The notes: generated from the letters alone by a model not told the origin. Shown: positions 32,892 to 42,622, numbered from the stretch's first letter. The stretch: 45,630 bases of DNA from CAYQDF01 sp964416175 (GCA_964416175.1 CAYQDF010000013.1:1-45630), one strand, 5' to 3'. Program-made: numbers and translations.

Positions 32892-34361
32892 CTAGAAAGT
32901 ACGAAGATACATCTTTCCGTTTGAATTCGAAGTGAATGTCAGCGGACCTTGAGGGATGTAATTGTCGATCTGCAGCAGTCCCTTATCCATATACTCCCAC
33001 ATAATTTCAAAGGGCTGTTTTCCAGGGATCCACTTCTCGACGATGACGATTCCATGTCCCGGCAAAATAGTGAATACGACCTGCCGGCGGTCCGAGGGAT
33101 TTGTCAGAGCTTCAGAGTGAGAAAATGCTTCCACAATCGCATGGGCTTGAGCTTCTGTAGAACACGATACCGGATAGTGATAGTAAGGTGTGTTTAGATA
33201 TACATGTTCGACGAAATTTGGGTCGTATACCCTGACGCTCCTGTGACCATGGAGCTTCGAACGCGAGACCGGTACCTTCTCCCCGCTGCCAAGCACGATT
33301 TTTGGGAGGTCTCTGTCCATCTCCATTAATTCAACTGCTTCTGAGGAAGGGGGATCGTTGCGCAATCCTTCCACATGCCTGACTAATGCTCCTTTTCCAT
33401 CAGGACGGACGCCTATAATCACGGCAAGCTCATTGTCACTCAGGTTGTCTTTATCAACTGGTCTGGCGCTGCCGGTAACCGTCGTCACGAGTGCATGCAG
33501 GAGTGGATCCCAAGTAGCGAAACACCCTTCACTATACTGGCTTGAGATTGCATCGGGAACTGACGGGACTGAAGCCAGATTTGTCACCTGGACCATCTCT
33601 GTAAAAAACGATCGCCTTCCAAGCTCGAGACCCGCGCGCCGCATAGCCGCCGGTGTGGAGAGCTTCAGCCAGGTTTCTCTTGGAATAAGCGGTTCGACAA
33701 CCTGGTGAGCTGTGATCTCGTGGGTGCTGGTGGCAGTCACAATTCGCCCCAAAATATCCAGGTAAAAATTATCGAGGTCAGCCGCATCGATGCGGGGATG
33801 GGCTCCTACCAGGTCAAATGTGTAAGCCTCGACAGGTCGATCTTCACCGATCATCAATAAGATGCGGATGCTCATGGCCTGAGTCTGCACCACCCTGAGC
33901 AGCGAAAGCATCGGCCCGCCCCGTCGGCCCTGTTCGAATAATGTCTGGTAGGCTTCAGGTGCCAATCCAGGGAAGCTGTAATCCTCACGAACAGGGGGAT
34001 CTTTTCTCAGGACCTCCTCGAAGTGCTTATATAAAGCTTGGAACTCCACCGGAGTTGCGTGGACGATCGTGAACACGGACGGCGTGCGATCCATGTTAAA
34101 GCGCCTGCGCGCGGTAAACATCATCGCTTCTCTCCAGCGGATTGGCACACCGAATTTCGCCGTAGTCAGGATGACGTCTGTGCCGCTGACAGGTACCTGG
34201 TCCACAATGTGTCCATGGTTCTGAAAATAATCCATCAAACTCTCGGACACATCGCTTAAAAGAGGCGTCATCGGTCCGGGCACGAATGCAATGCGAACAG
34301 TCCTCCACCAGCTATGGCGGATCAATCGTTTCTCTTCGGTATGTTCTAAACCCATTTTCAC
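32892..34361 (-). CDS. Unrecognised 489-residue protein
   Basis: I do not recognise a family. There is no signal peptide or membrane segment, so it is probably cytoplasmic. The N-terminal 150 residues look alpha/beta (VRIAFVPGPMTPLLSD, GTDVILTTAKFG), and the C-terminal part is beta-rich with IVEKWIPGK and a final GKMYLRTF. The length and clean codon use suggest a real gene. The start is GTG 34361 or the ATG six bases on, with GAGGAAGGA upstream. It is 35 bp ahead of the membrane SpeE-like gene on the same strand, so the two may be cotranscribed. Confidence 0.7.
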   Translation of the reverse strand: MKMGLEHTEEKRLIRHSWWRTVRIAFVPGPMTPLLSDVSESLMDYFQNHGHIVDQVPVSGTDVILTTAKFGVPIRWREAMMFTARRRFNMDRTPSVFTIVHATPVEFQALYKHFEEVLRKDPPVREDYSFPGLAPEAYQTLFEQGRRGGPMLSLLRVVQTQAMSIRILLMIGEDRPVEAYTFDLVGAHPRIDAADLDNFYLDILGRIVTATSTHEITAHQVVEPLIPRETWLKLSTPAAMRRAGLELGRRSFFTEMVQVTNLASVPSVPDAISSQYSEGCFATWDPLLHALVTTVTGSARPVDKDNLSDNELAVIIGVRPDGKGALVRHVEGLRNDPPSSEAVELMEMDRDLPKIVLGSGEKVPVSRSKLHGHRSVRVYDPNFVEHVYLNTPYYHYPVSCSTEAQAHAIVEAFSHSEALTNPSDRRQVVFTILPGHGIVIVEKWIPGKQPFEIMWEYMDKGLLQIDNYIPQGPLTFTSNSNGKMYLRTF

Positions 34362-34515
34362 TGTCCTTCCTCGGCAGGCAAGATTTTCTCGGTTTTATCA
34401 GATAGCAAACGGGAAATTATCGCCAGAGACATGGTTCTTGAAAAAAGTCCTTTACATCCGTCTGGAATTTTAGCAGAAAACTTGGTCTCCACCAGGAATC
34501 AAATTCTAGATTAAT

Positions 34516-34608
34516 TAGGAGTTACGCAACTCAGGAGAAATTGAGGATGTTTGGATGGGCTCCGCCCGCCCAAACACTCCCGACCTCCAGCCAACTGCGT
34601 AAGTCCTA
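34516..34608. mobile_element. Short inverted-repeat element (MITE-like), copy 2
   Basis: Ends TAGGAGTTACGCAACT and (reverse complement of the right end) TAGGACTTACGCAGTT. The inner hairpin pairs TGTTTGG (34548-34554) with CCAAACA (34570-34576). It has the same plan and nearly the same length (93 bp) as the copy at 17832, but the inner sequence is different, as expected for a structure-conserved element. No gene is inside. Confidence 0.75.
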
Positions 34609-34639
34609 TTATATACTCACCTGTCCTATCGGCCCTCGT

Positions 34640-34669
34640 CGGGTGTCCCTTGCGCCCGGCGCTTTTTTT
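34640..34669 (+). terminator. Orphan terminator-like hairpin
   Basis: CGGGTG and CGCCCG can form a 6-bp stem, or GCGC/GCGC (34652-34655 and 34659-34662) a shorter one, before TTTTTTT at 34663-34669. No plus-strand gene lies just upstream, so it may end a short RNA or a leader starting near the right end of the repeat. Confidence 0.35.
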
Positions 34670-34849
34670 CTGTATACTGCTCCCCTGGTTGAGATCGTTG
34701 GTCTTGATTTGCAGGCAGATGGTGGTACTCATATTTAAAATACCTCATGCGTCGGTTGAATCCAGATCGTTGACTATAAAAGCAAAGCCAAGACAAACTA
34801 GAGAACTTACATTGAGCTGGATCCAGGAGATCTGTTCTAAGGGCCATTA

Positions 34850-36223
34850 ATGATGGGTCTGAACTCGGAAGTCGTCATCTGCGGTGCCGGGATCGCGGGA
34901 ATCAGCGTGGCATACCATTTAATCATGGACCACGGGATCACCGATATTGTTCTCGTGGATGAACTGCCTCCATTGAGTTTGACGAGTGATAAATCAACCG
35001 AATGTTACCGCAATTGGTGGCCCGGTCCAGGGACCTCGATGGTCGCGCTGATGAACCGGAGCATCGATCTGCTGGAAAAATTGGCGATAGAGACCAACAA
35101 TTTTATGCATCTCAACCGTCGTGGGTACCTCTATCTCACTGGAAACCCCCAAAAAGCTGCGGAGATTGAAAAGGATGCTCTGGCGATCTCAGCTCTCGGA
35201 GCGGGACCGCTGCGTGTGCATCGAGGACGACCAGAAGACCCGCAGTACATCCCGTCGGAAGCGGAGGGATTTACTCAGGAAGTATCTGGCGCGGATCTGT
35301 TTCTCGACAGAAACCAGCTCCTCAGTTCTTTTCCTTTTCTCTCAGAGTCTGTAGTGGCGGGGCTGCACGTACGCAGGGCTGGCTGGTTCAGCGCACAGCA
35401 GCTCGGCAGGTACTTATTGGACTGCGCTCGGTCTCGAGGGCTCCAGTTGATTCAGGCCAGGATCAACGCGGTTGACAAACGGTCGATCAACACGCTTGTT
35501 GTTCACCTCTCGAATGGGGATTCGATATCCGCGAAACACTTTGTCAACGCTGCTGGACCCTATCTCAAACAGGTCGGAGAGATGCTGGGGATAAGCATTC
35601 CCGTGTATTGTGAGCTGCACCAAAAAGTTGGATTTAGAGACTATTTGGGCATCCTTCCGCGGGATGCCCCTCTGTTAATCTGGTCCGACCCACAAAAGCT
35701 GGATTGGTCCGCCGAAGATAGGCGGCTTCTTGCAGAAGATCCGGACAGTCAGTGGTTGTTGGAAGAGTTCCCTGCCGGAGTGCACACCCGGCCGGAAGGT
35801 CCACCTGACAGTCCGGTGATCCTCCTTCTCTGGGAGTACCATACAAATTCCGTCGAACCAACCTTCCCTCCCCCGGTCGATCCGCTCTATCCTGAGATTG
35901 CTCTGCGCGGTCTCTCAAGGATGATCCCGGGTTTGACAGAATACTTCCACAGGCTCCCCAAACCGGAACTGGATGGGGGGTATTACACCAAGACGCTCGA
36001 AAACAGACCCCTGATTGGACCCCTTCCAAGAAAGGGCGCCTGGGTGATTGGAGCCTTATCGGGATATGGGTTGATGGCTTCAATGGCTGCGGGAGAATTG
36101 CTTGCCAGACATATCGCCGAGGATGAACTCCCGGCTTACGCGCGTGATTTCTTGCTTGAACGTTATCAAGATCCCGTCTATCAGGAAATGTTAATCCAGT
36201 GGGGAGATTCAGGACAATTATAA
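34850..36223 (+). CDS. FAD-dependent oxidoreductase, DAO family (sarcosine dehydrogenase-like)
   Basis: 457 aa. The N-terminal dinucleotide-binding motif is VVICGAGIAGISVAYHL, and the C-terminal RPLIGPLPRKGAWVIGALSGYGLMAS stretch is typical of the D-amino-acid oxidase/glycine-oxidase/sarcosine-dehydrogenase superfamily. Such enzymes oxidise secondary or tertiary amines to imines. It converges with a GcvT-like/FAD/FAD operon on the other strand, so an amine demethylation role is suggested, not shown. It starts at ATG 34850 or 34853. The upstream region is 488 bp. Confidence 0.82.
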   Translation: MMGLNSEVVICGAGIAGISVAYHLIMDHGITDIVLVDELPPLSLTSDKSTECYRNWWPGPGTSMVALMNRSIDLLEKLAIETNNFMHLNRRGYLYLTGNPQKAAEIEKDALAISALGAGPLRVHRGRPEDPQYIPSEAEGFTQEVSGADLFLDRNQLLSSFPFLSESVVAGLHVRRAGWFSAQQLGRYLLDCARSRGLQLIQARINAVDKRSINTLVVHLSNGDSISAKHFVNAAGPYLKQVGEMLGISIPVYCELHQKVGFRDYLGILPRDAPLLIWSDPQKLDWSAEDRRLLAEDPDSQWLLEEFPAGVHTRPEGPPDSPVILLLWEYHTNSVEPTFPPPVDPLYPEIALRGLSRMIPGLTEYFHRLPKPELDGGYYTKTLENRPLIGPLPRKGAWVIGALSGYGLMASMAAGELLARHIAEDELPAYARDFLLERYQDPVYQEMLIQWGDSGQL

Positions 36224-36275
36224 GAATAAGGCGATCAAGAGCTTTCTAATTTAATCCCTGGTAGTCGATCCAGTC

Positions 36276-37892
36276 TCAAACATATCCTGAAGACAGATCC
36301 CTGGCAGCCATTATTGCTGCATTGTAACCAGGCAAACCAGTGACGCCACCCCCTGGATGCGTGCCCGCCCCGCAGAGGTACAGCCCCCTGATCGGCGATC
36401 GGTACCTGCTGTATTGGGGGACCGGTCTCATAAAAAAAAGCTGGTCGAGTGCCATCTGTCCGTGGTGGATGCACCCTTCTGGTAAGCCAAGCTGTTTTTC
36501 AAAATCATCAGGAGTGATTATTATCTGGGCTTCAACTCGCTGTTTGAACCCAGGCGCATAATCCTCGAGGACGTCCTTCACTCGATCGATGAAATCGCCC
36601 TTCTTTTCATCCCAGATGCTGTGTTTTAGTTTATAAGGGGTATATTGGGCATCGACCAGCATCAGGTGTTTGCCTTTTGGAGCACGGGAGGGATCCAGAA
36701 TTGTGGGAATAGCAATATCCAAAACAGGCTGTTGAGAAGGATTCCCATATTTTGCCTCATCATAAGCCCGTTCGAGATATTCGATGCTGGGAGAGATTAT
36801 GATGTGCCCGCTTAACAAAGCCCCCTCTTTCAGATCGTTTTCCCTGTATGTAGCCGAACGGAATCTCGGTAGGTCGTTCAAACCAAAGGCCAGCCGGGCG
36901 ACGCAACCTTGGTACCGGATATTCATCAGCTCCCGGACGAATTCGACTGGCAAATGTTTGCTTCCCACCAGGTCCATGAAGGTGTGACGCGGGCTTGCAT
37001 TCGAGAGAATAGCCTTACTATGAATCACTGTGCCATCCTCTAGGAGGACTCCGCATGCCCGATCGTTTTCGATCAGGACTTCTTTCACTTTTCCACCAGT
37101 CCTGATAGTTGCCCCCCGGCTTTGGGCCTCATTTGCGAGTGCTCTCGAAAGGTTTATCATTCCTCCCCGCACAAAGGTGCTCGCATAAACCTGCCCGGGA
37201 TGGCTGCTGAGTGTGTTGTAGAGAAACATGAACGCCGTTCCCGGAGAAGATGGTCCTGACATCAGACCTGTAACTCCCAGGCTTCCGAGCACTCCTTTCA
37301 GCAGAGCCGTCTCGAACCACTCGTCGAGCATATCAGCAACAGGCATTGGCAGAAGGCGTATGAGCTCCGCCATCTCATCTCTCCCCAGACGCTTTACATC
37401 CATGGCATTTCGTATCCACGGCATGATCTCACTCATTGGGTATTTCCGGAGATCCGGTGGCGCTAATTGGATAACCGATCGAAGAATCGCTCCAATCCTT
37501 GATATTTTCTGCTGAAATTCAATAAAGTTGGCTGCGTCCGGCTTCGAGAAACGGGCGATCTCGCTCTCGTTGCGCGTTTGATCTCGCCACAACGTCAAGG
37601 CAGCGCCATCGACCTGGGGCGCAAACGCCATCACAGGGCTTTCGATGAACCGGAGGTCATGTTTCCTGAGGCCAAATTCCGAGATAATCCTCGCTGAAAA
37701 CAGGCTGGCATCGAAAGATCCCGTATCGACCCAATATCCGGGCAGGATGGCTTCCGTCGATGCCGCTCCTCCCACAATGTCACGTCTTTCGAGGACAAGC
37801 ACCCGATATCCAGTTCTGGCCAGGTATCCTGCAGCAACCAGCCCATTATGCCCTGCTCCGATGACGATCACATCGAAAGAATATTCTGGCAT
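36276..37892 (-). CDS. CrtI/PYROXD2-like FAD oxidoreductase, copy 2
   Basis: 538 aa. The FAD-binding motif VIVIGAGHNGLVAAGYLAR at residues about 7-26, then LERRDIVGGAAST, and the C-terminal LYLCGAGTHPGGGVTGLPGYNAA. This is the phytoene-desaturase-type amine oxidase superfamily, but carotenoid genes are absent here. It begins directly after the stop of the upstream paralogue (TAG then ATG), so translation is coupled. The paralogue is clearly related but with long diverged stretches. The substrate is unknown. A sulfur or amine substrate cannot be chosen from sequence. Confidence 0.85.
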   Translation of the reverse strand: MPEYSFDVIVIGAGHNGLVAAGYLARTGYRVLVLERRDIVGGAASTEAILPGYWVDTGSFDASLFSARIISEFGLRKHDLRFIESPVMAFAPQVDGAALTLWRDQTRNESEIARFSKPDAANFIEFQQKISRIGAILRSVIQLAPPDLRKYPMSEIMPWIRNAMDVKRLGRDEMAELIRLLPMPVADMLDEWFETALLKGVLGSLGVTGLMSGPSSPGTAFMFLYNTLSSHPGQVYASTFVRGGMINLSRALANEAQSRGATIRTGGKVKEVLIENDRACGVLLEDGTVIHSKAILSNASPRHTFMDLVGSKHLPVEFVRELMNIRYQGCVARLAFGLNDLPRFRSATYRENDLKEGALLSGHIIISPSIEYLERAYDEAKYGNPSQQPVLDIAIPTILDPSRAPKGKHLMLVDAQYTPYKLKHSIWDEKKGDFIDRVKDVLEDYAPGFKQRVEAQIIITPDDFEKQLGLPEGCIHHGQMALDQLFFMRPVPQYSRYRSPIRGLYLCGAGTHPGGGVTGLPGYNAAIMAARDLSSGYV

Positions 37893-39485
37893 CTATCCAG
37901 TAACCTTACGAAAGTCTTTTAATATCTCCGCAGCCGCAAGCCGGCCCGGTGCGCCTGTTATCCCCCCACCCGGGTGTGTGCCCGATCCGCATTGATAATA
38001 ATTCTTGATCGGAGTCCTGTAGCTGGCGTAACCAGGTACGGGCCTCAAGAAGAAGAGCTGCCACAAACTCAGCTCCCCCTGGAAGATATTCCCTTCTGTC
38101 AGCCCGATCGTTTCTTCAATATCCAGGGGAGTTAATACTTGAGCATGCAATAAGATTTCTTTCAGGTTGAGGATATATTCGCTCAAAGTGTTGATGACTG
38201 TCTCACCAAACGCACTTCGCTGATCTCCCCAGGAACCTTCTCTCAATTTGTAAGGAGCATATTGGACGAAGCACGACATGACGTGTTTGCCGGGTGGGGC
38301 CATGTCCGGGTCGATCATTGAAGGGATGACTATATCGATGTAAGGTCGTTTTGAAAAGTCCCCATATTTGGCGTCATCGTATGCCCTTTCGATATAATCA
38401 ACGCTTGGGCTGATTGAAATCGCCCCACGGAGGTGCATGCCTTCCTCCGGCCAGCAGGCGAATTTTGGCGGTGCAGAGAGCGCCAGATTCACCTTGCCCG
38501 ATGAGCCGCAGATCTTGTAGCGGCGGATCGCGCGGACAAAATCCCCTGGCAGGCGTTCGGGATCGATCAAATCGAGGAAAGTCCGCCGTGGGTCCAGGCT
38601 TGAAACAACGATCTTCGCCTCGATTTCATCGCCGTTTTCCAGACAGACCCCAGACACTCTTCCATCTTTGATGACCACCTGTTCGACCGGCGCATCTGTG
38701 CGGATGTCTGCGCCAAAAGATCGTGCGGCTGAGGCGATCGCTTCGGCTATGGCGCCGGTCCCGCCCTTCGAAAATCCCCAGGCCCGGAATACACCGTCGA
38801 TCTCACCCATATAATGGTGAAGAAGGACATACGCGGAACCTGGTGTCCTTGGTCCAAGAAAAGTGCCGATGATTCCGCTCGCGGACATTGTGCCAATCAA
38901 TGGCTCAGATTCGAACCACCTCTCCAGGAAATCCGCAGAGCTCATCGTCATCAATCTCACGAGTGTGTGGAGGATCTCATCCGGCAAAGCCAGGTAGTGG
39001 GAGGCAAGCTTCACGAGTCTGCTCAGGTCAGATGGGTTTAAGCTGACTGGATCCGGGGGAACCACACTCAAGATGTACCTGACTGCTATTGCCATCAGGA
39101 ACATGGTCCTGCTGTAATCTTCGTATCGGTCTGCATCTCGTCGAGAAAAACGAGCGACTTCCCTGTATGTCCGATAGTGGTCCCCATCTCGGTACAGCCG
39201 GTCTCCATTCGGGAGCGGCGTAAGTGTGCTCTCGAGCGGCAAGATAGTCAATCCGTGGGCCGGAAGGTTTAATTCCCGGATGATCTCCGGGCGGAGCAAA
39301 CTGACGACATAGGAGAAGACGGAATATTTGAAACCTGGGAATATTTCCTCCGTGACGCTCGCTCCACCAACCAGGTAGCGTTTTTCCAGGACAAGCACTT
39401 TTAGGCCGGCTCGCGCGAGATACGCAGCAGTTACCAGGCCGTTGTGCCCTCCTCCTATCACGATTGCGTCGTATTTTGCAGACAT
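37893..39485 (-). CDS. CrtI/PYROXD2-like FAD oxidoreductase, copy 1
   Basis: 530 aa. Same fold as its neighbour: VIGGGHNGLVTAAYLAR, LEKRYLVGGASVTEEIFPG, and NYYQCGSGTHPGGGITGAPG near the end. The shared THPGGG and VDYIERAYDDAKYG/IEYLERAYDEAKYG blocks show that this is a tandem pair. It starts 9 bp after the GcvT-like gene with AAGGAA about 12 bases upstream of ATG 39485. Two FAD copies in one operon suggest a heteromer or two steps of one path. Confidence 0.85.
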   Translation of the reverse strand: MSAKYDAIVIGGGHNGLVTAAYLARAGLKVLVLEKRYLVGGASVTEEIFPGFKYSVFSYVVSLLRPEIIRELNLPAHGLTILPLESTLTPLPNGDRLYRDGDHYRTYREVARFSRRDADRYEDYSRTMFLMAIAVRYILSVVPPDPVSLNPSDLSRLVKLASHYLALPDEILHTLVRLMTMSSADFLERWFESEPLIGTMSASGIIGTFLGPRTPGSAYVLLHHYMGEIDGVFRAWGFSKGGTGAIAEAIASAARSFGADIRTDAPVEQVVIKDGRVSGVCLENGDEIEAKIVVSSLDPRRTFLDLIDPERLPGDFVRAIRRYKICGSSGKVNLALSAPPKFACWPEEGMHLRGAISISPSVDYIERAYDDAKYGDFSKRPYIDIVIPSMIDPDMAPPGKHVMSCFVQYAPYKLREGSWGDQRSAFGETVINTLSEYILNLKEILLHAQVLTPLDIEETIGLTEGNIFQGELSLWQLFFLRPVPGYASYRTPIKNYYQCGSGTHPGGGITGAPGRLAAAEILKDFRKVTG

Positions 39486-39494
39486 TCGATAACT

Positions 39495-40685
39495 TTATTC
39501 CTTCTTCCGGGGTGGATTGAAGAAAGGCAGCCTGGCGACTCTGGCCCTGGCCATTCGCCGTTCGTATTCGACGGTGACTTCAATGCTGAGTTCAGTTCCA
39601 GGCTTTGCGGATCCGCTCTCCAGGGTTGCAATGGCGATATATTTCTTGAGAATTGGTGAGAACGCGTGGCTGGATGCATGCCCTACCTGACGTCCCCCCT
39701 TATAAACAGGAATCGCAGACCGCGAAGCCCGACCAGCAACCTGAGGTACAAGGTCTACCCTGCCATAAACCTTTTCTAGGGATGACCAGTCAACTTCCAA
39801 TCCAACCAGCTTCCACCGGATGCCACTTCCAAGCTGCTGTTCTAACGCTTTTTTCCCGATGAAAGACTCCTTGGATAGATCGACGGTCCATCCCAGACCG
39901 AGCTCGTGCGGGGTTGATTTTTGTGCTTCTATCATTGCCTTCCTGCTGGAAATATAGTCCACCTGGATGAGCAACAACCCTGCTTCGACGCGGGCGATAT
40001 CCAGAGCGACCATCCCAGCGGCGATTAAACCAAAGCCATTCCCGGCATCCACCAAAATGTCCCACACCCGGGTTGCATGTTCGGGATCAATCCAGAGCTC
40101 GTAACCCAAATCTCCTGTGTACCCCGTCCGGCTGATCGCGATTGGCATCCGATCGATAGTCGCCTGCATCCACCGGTAATATCCAAGCCTGTCAAGACCT
40201 TCCAGACCATGAATTGATTTTAAAATCTTGCGAGAATTTGGACCCTGCACTGCCAGCGCAGCCAGGTCTTCTGATCGATCGGAGATCGACGCCCTGAAGC
40301 CAATCGCGCAATCCTGGAACCAGGCTAAATTCGGCTCGGCAGCAGTGATCCGAAATCTGTCCTCCCCCAGCCTGGCAACAGTGCCATCGTCTATCACTTT
40401 CCCGTCGTCATCGCACCACGGAGTGTACAAGACCTGGCCAACGGAACACTTTGAGATGTCTCTGGGGATGATCCGGTTTACCAGATCTTCAGCCTGTGGG
40501 CCGCTGATATCGTACTTAAATAACGGGGATACATCGATCAGCGCGGCAGCATTTCTAATCGCGTAATATTCGTGCTCGTGGGACGGATGGTAACTTGCCG
40601 CAGCCAGGTAACCAGCCCAATCTTTCCACTCGTAAGTGTGACAGAGCTGCGATGTTCGCGGGTGGAAAGGAGTAGGTATCGGCAT
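39495..40685 (-). CDS. GcvT-like aminomethyltransferase
   Basis: 396 aa, T-protein family, which moves a one-carbon or aminomethyl group to tetrahydrofolate. Domain features: VSPLFKYDISGPQAEDL, TPWCDDDGKVIDDGTVARL (with the conserved Asp pair), RTGYTGDLGYEL, GLIAAGMVALDIARVEAGL and the C-terminal VGHASSHAFSPILKK, where TSG is SSH. It is probably not glycine-cleavage T-protein, because gcvH and gcvP are absent, and the GcvT domain is often linked with FAD amine oxidases. A TAAAAT box lies six bases before ATG 40685 and there is no SD, so a leaderless message is possible. Confidence 0.82.
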   Translation of the reverse strand: MPIPTPFHPRTSQLCHTYEWKDWAGYLAAASYHPSHEHEYYAIRNAAALIDVSPLFKYDISGPQAEDLVNRIIPRDISKCSVGQVLYTPWCDDDGKVIDDGTVARLGEDRFRITAAEPNLAWFQDCAIGFRASISDRSEDLAALAVQGPNSRKILKSIHGLEGLDRLGYYRWMQATIDRMPIAISRTGYTGDLGYELWIDPEHATRVWDILVDAGNGFGLIAAGMVALDIARVEAGLLLIQVDYISSRKAMIEAQKSTPHELGLGWTVDLSKESFIGKKALEQQLGSGIRWKLVGLEVDWSSLEKVYGRVDLVPQVAGRASRSAIPVYKGGRQVGHASSHAFSPILKKYIAIATLESGSAKPGTELSIEVTVEYERRMARARVARLPFFNPPRKKE

Positions 40686-40771
40686 GGAAATATTTTATCG
40701 GATATTTATGTAATTCCCCTGTTTAGCGGGGAGATTATACTCGATCCTGAATTCCAATTAATTGGCTGCTA

Positions 40772-42622
40772 TTACCGTTTCAAGTGATAAGGGACATCAA
40801 TGATCACACGCTGGAATCCCAGGTTCCGCCGCCGGTAAAGCAAGACTGTTTTCAGTAACCAGGCAGTCTGGTTGTGGAGCAGTGTCTGCCACCATTTTGC
40901 CGGAATGAATTCCGGGAGGACGACGATCGCCAGCTGACCATCGTTGTGCTTCAAATCATTCTCATCCAAGAAATCCAGCAGAGGTCCGATCACCGACCGA
41001 TACGGAGAAGCGACGATCTCCAGGGGGACATCCGGCCACCAACGCTTCCACCTTTCCTTAACTTTTTCGCCAGTGCCGGGATCCAGTTCGACATACACCG
41101 CGGTGACATCATCCGAGATCGATCGGGCGAAGGCGATGGCATCGATCATCCCGCGATGCACGCCGGAGATGGGAACCACGACCCTCGGTTTCGGCGCAGG
41201 TTTCAGAGATGGCGGCAGGCCGCGCATGGATAATTCACGGGATACCTCCTCGTAATGAGCCGATATCTTTAGAAACAGCGCGACGATCATTGGCAACAAA
41301 ATCAGTGTGATCCAGGCTCCCTCAAGGAATTTACTGACAGCAATGACGAACAAAGTTGTCCCGGTGACAATTGCTCCGAGGCCATTTAAACCCAGCTTTA
41401 ACAGCCAGCCTTTTCCCTTCTCTCGCCACCAATGGAGAACCATCCCACCCTGGGATAATGTAAATGCGAGAAAGGCTCCAACCGCGAAGAGCGGGACAAG
41501 CAGGTGCGATTCTCCCCCGAATACTACAATCAGTAACCCGGTCATCAAAGATAAAGCGATAATACCGTTCGAAAAAACAAGGCGGTCTCCCAGCCCTGTG
41601 AATTGACGTGGCAAGAATCCATCCTTTGCCAGGATCGCTGCCATTCTGGGGAACCCAGCGAAGCTCGTATTCGCCGCGACAGTCAGAATCAATAACGTGG
41701 CGGTCTGAATTAAGAAGTAAAAAGGTCCTCCTCCGAGAATATGTCGAGATAGAGCAGAGAGGATGGTTTCCTGTTGGCCAGCTATTATCGCGAATCCCTG
41801 TGTCAATCCAATGCTTCCGATGAATAATGTACCCATCAATATCGCCATGACGATCAATGTCCGCCCTGCGTTCTTCGCCTCGGGAGAATAAAAATAGGGC
41901 ACGCCGTTGCTGATCGCCTCGATCCCGGTCAGAGCAGTACAACCAGAAGAGAAAGCATGCAACACCAATAAAACCCCCAAAATTTCCATCTGTGGCGGTG
42001 CAGTAACGGCATAAGAGTGTAATCCTTCTCTTGACAGACGGAATAATCCATAGCCAAGCATTAATAAATACGTGAGCAAGAATAAATTAACAGGAATCGA
42101 CATGATCGTGCCTGTTTCCCGTATGCCGCGCAGGTTGATCATCGTGATCAGCAGCAAAAGGAACAGGGATAGATAGATCCGGTTAGGCCACAGAATCGGG
42201 AAAGCCGAAGCGATAGCCTCGACGCCTGCAGTCAAACTCACTGCGGCTGTCAGTAAGTAATCAATTAATAATGCCGCAGCAGCGACCAGCCCCGGGATTC
42301 TTCCGAGATTGCTTTTGGCGACAAGGTACGATCCGCCTCCCGAGGGATACCCGTGAATCGTCTGATAATAAGAGAGGGCGACGATAGCCAGCACACCGGT
42401 AATAGCCAGCCCGATGGGCCAGGCCATCACCAGTCCCGCGCTGCCAGCGACGACCAGTCCCAGGTAAATCTCCTGGTTGGCATACGCGATGGAAGAGAGG
42501 GCATCCGGTGAAAAGGCTGCCAGGGCGCGAATCTTGTTTAATTTTTCGTGTCCGATTTCGTGGGTCGAAAGAGGCGAACCAAGGATGAGATGATGGAGGC
42601 GATTCAATATCGTTCCATTCAT
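40772..42622 (-). CDS. kimA: KimA-type APC-superfamily potassium transporter
   Basis: 616 aa. About twelve membrane helices, then a C-terminal cytoplasmic domain of about 170 residues with VVVPISGVHRGMIDAI and PAKWWQTLLHNQTAWLL. The N-terminal LNKIRALAAFSPDALSSIAYANQEI, YPSGGGSYLVAKSNLG, FSSGCTALTGIEAISNGVP and ANTSFAGFPRMAAILAKDG are close to Bacillus KimA (YdaO), a K+ importer inhibited by c-di-AMP. Here no ydaO-type riboswitch is seen upstream. A TAGAAT box ends seven bases before ATG 42622 with no SD. Assignment to KimA by sequence pattern, so substrate not certain. Confidence 0.85.
   Translation of the reverse strand: MNGTILNRLHHLILGSPLSTHEIGHEKLNKIRALAAFSPDALSSIAYANQEIYLGLVVAGSAGLVMAWPIGLAITGVLAIVALSYYQTIHGYPSGGGSYLVAKSNLGRIPGLVAAAALLIDYLLTAAVSLTAGVEAIASAFPILWPNRIYLSLFLLLLITMINLRGIRETGTIMSIPVNLFLLTYLLMLGYGLFRLSREGLHSYAVTAPPQMEILGVLLVLHAFSSGCTALTGIEAISNGVPYFYSPEAKNAGRTLIVMAILMGTLFIGSIGLTQGFAIIAGQQETILSALSRHILGGGPFYFLIQTATLLILTVAANTSFAGFPRMAAILAKDGFLPRQFTGLGDRLVFSNGIIALSLMTGLLIVVFGGESHLLVPLFAVGAFLAFTLSQGGMVLHWWREKGKGWLLKLGLNGLGAIVTGTTLFVIAVSKFLEGAWITLILLPMIVALFLKISAHYEEVSRELSMRGLPPSLKPAPKPRVVVPISGVHRGMIDAIAFARSISDDVTAVYVELDPGTGEKVKERWKRWWPDVPLEIVASPYRSVIGPLLDFLDENDLKHNDGQLAIVVLPEFIPAKWWQTLLHNQTAWLLKTVLLYRRRNLGFQRVIIDVPYHLKR

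Larger units (their letters stand above)
34362..34849. other. 488-bp gene-free region between divergent genes
   Basis: Holds repeat copy 2 (34516-34608) and a terminator-like hairpin with seven T (34640-34669). No ORF of note is on either strand. It must contain promoters for the 489-residue gene (minus) and the DAO-family gene (plus). None is clear; TTGACT at 34770-34775 has no good -10 at 17 bp. Confidence 0.6.

Noticed and set aside
34770..34792. TTGACT with TATAAA as a promoter for the DAO gene
   Set aside because: The boxes overlap and the spacing to any other -10 is wrong.
41331..41942. A 203-codon minus-strand frame inside the KimA-type gene
   Set aside because: It is in another frame of a gene with strong homology and shows no domain.
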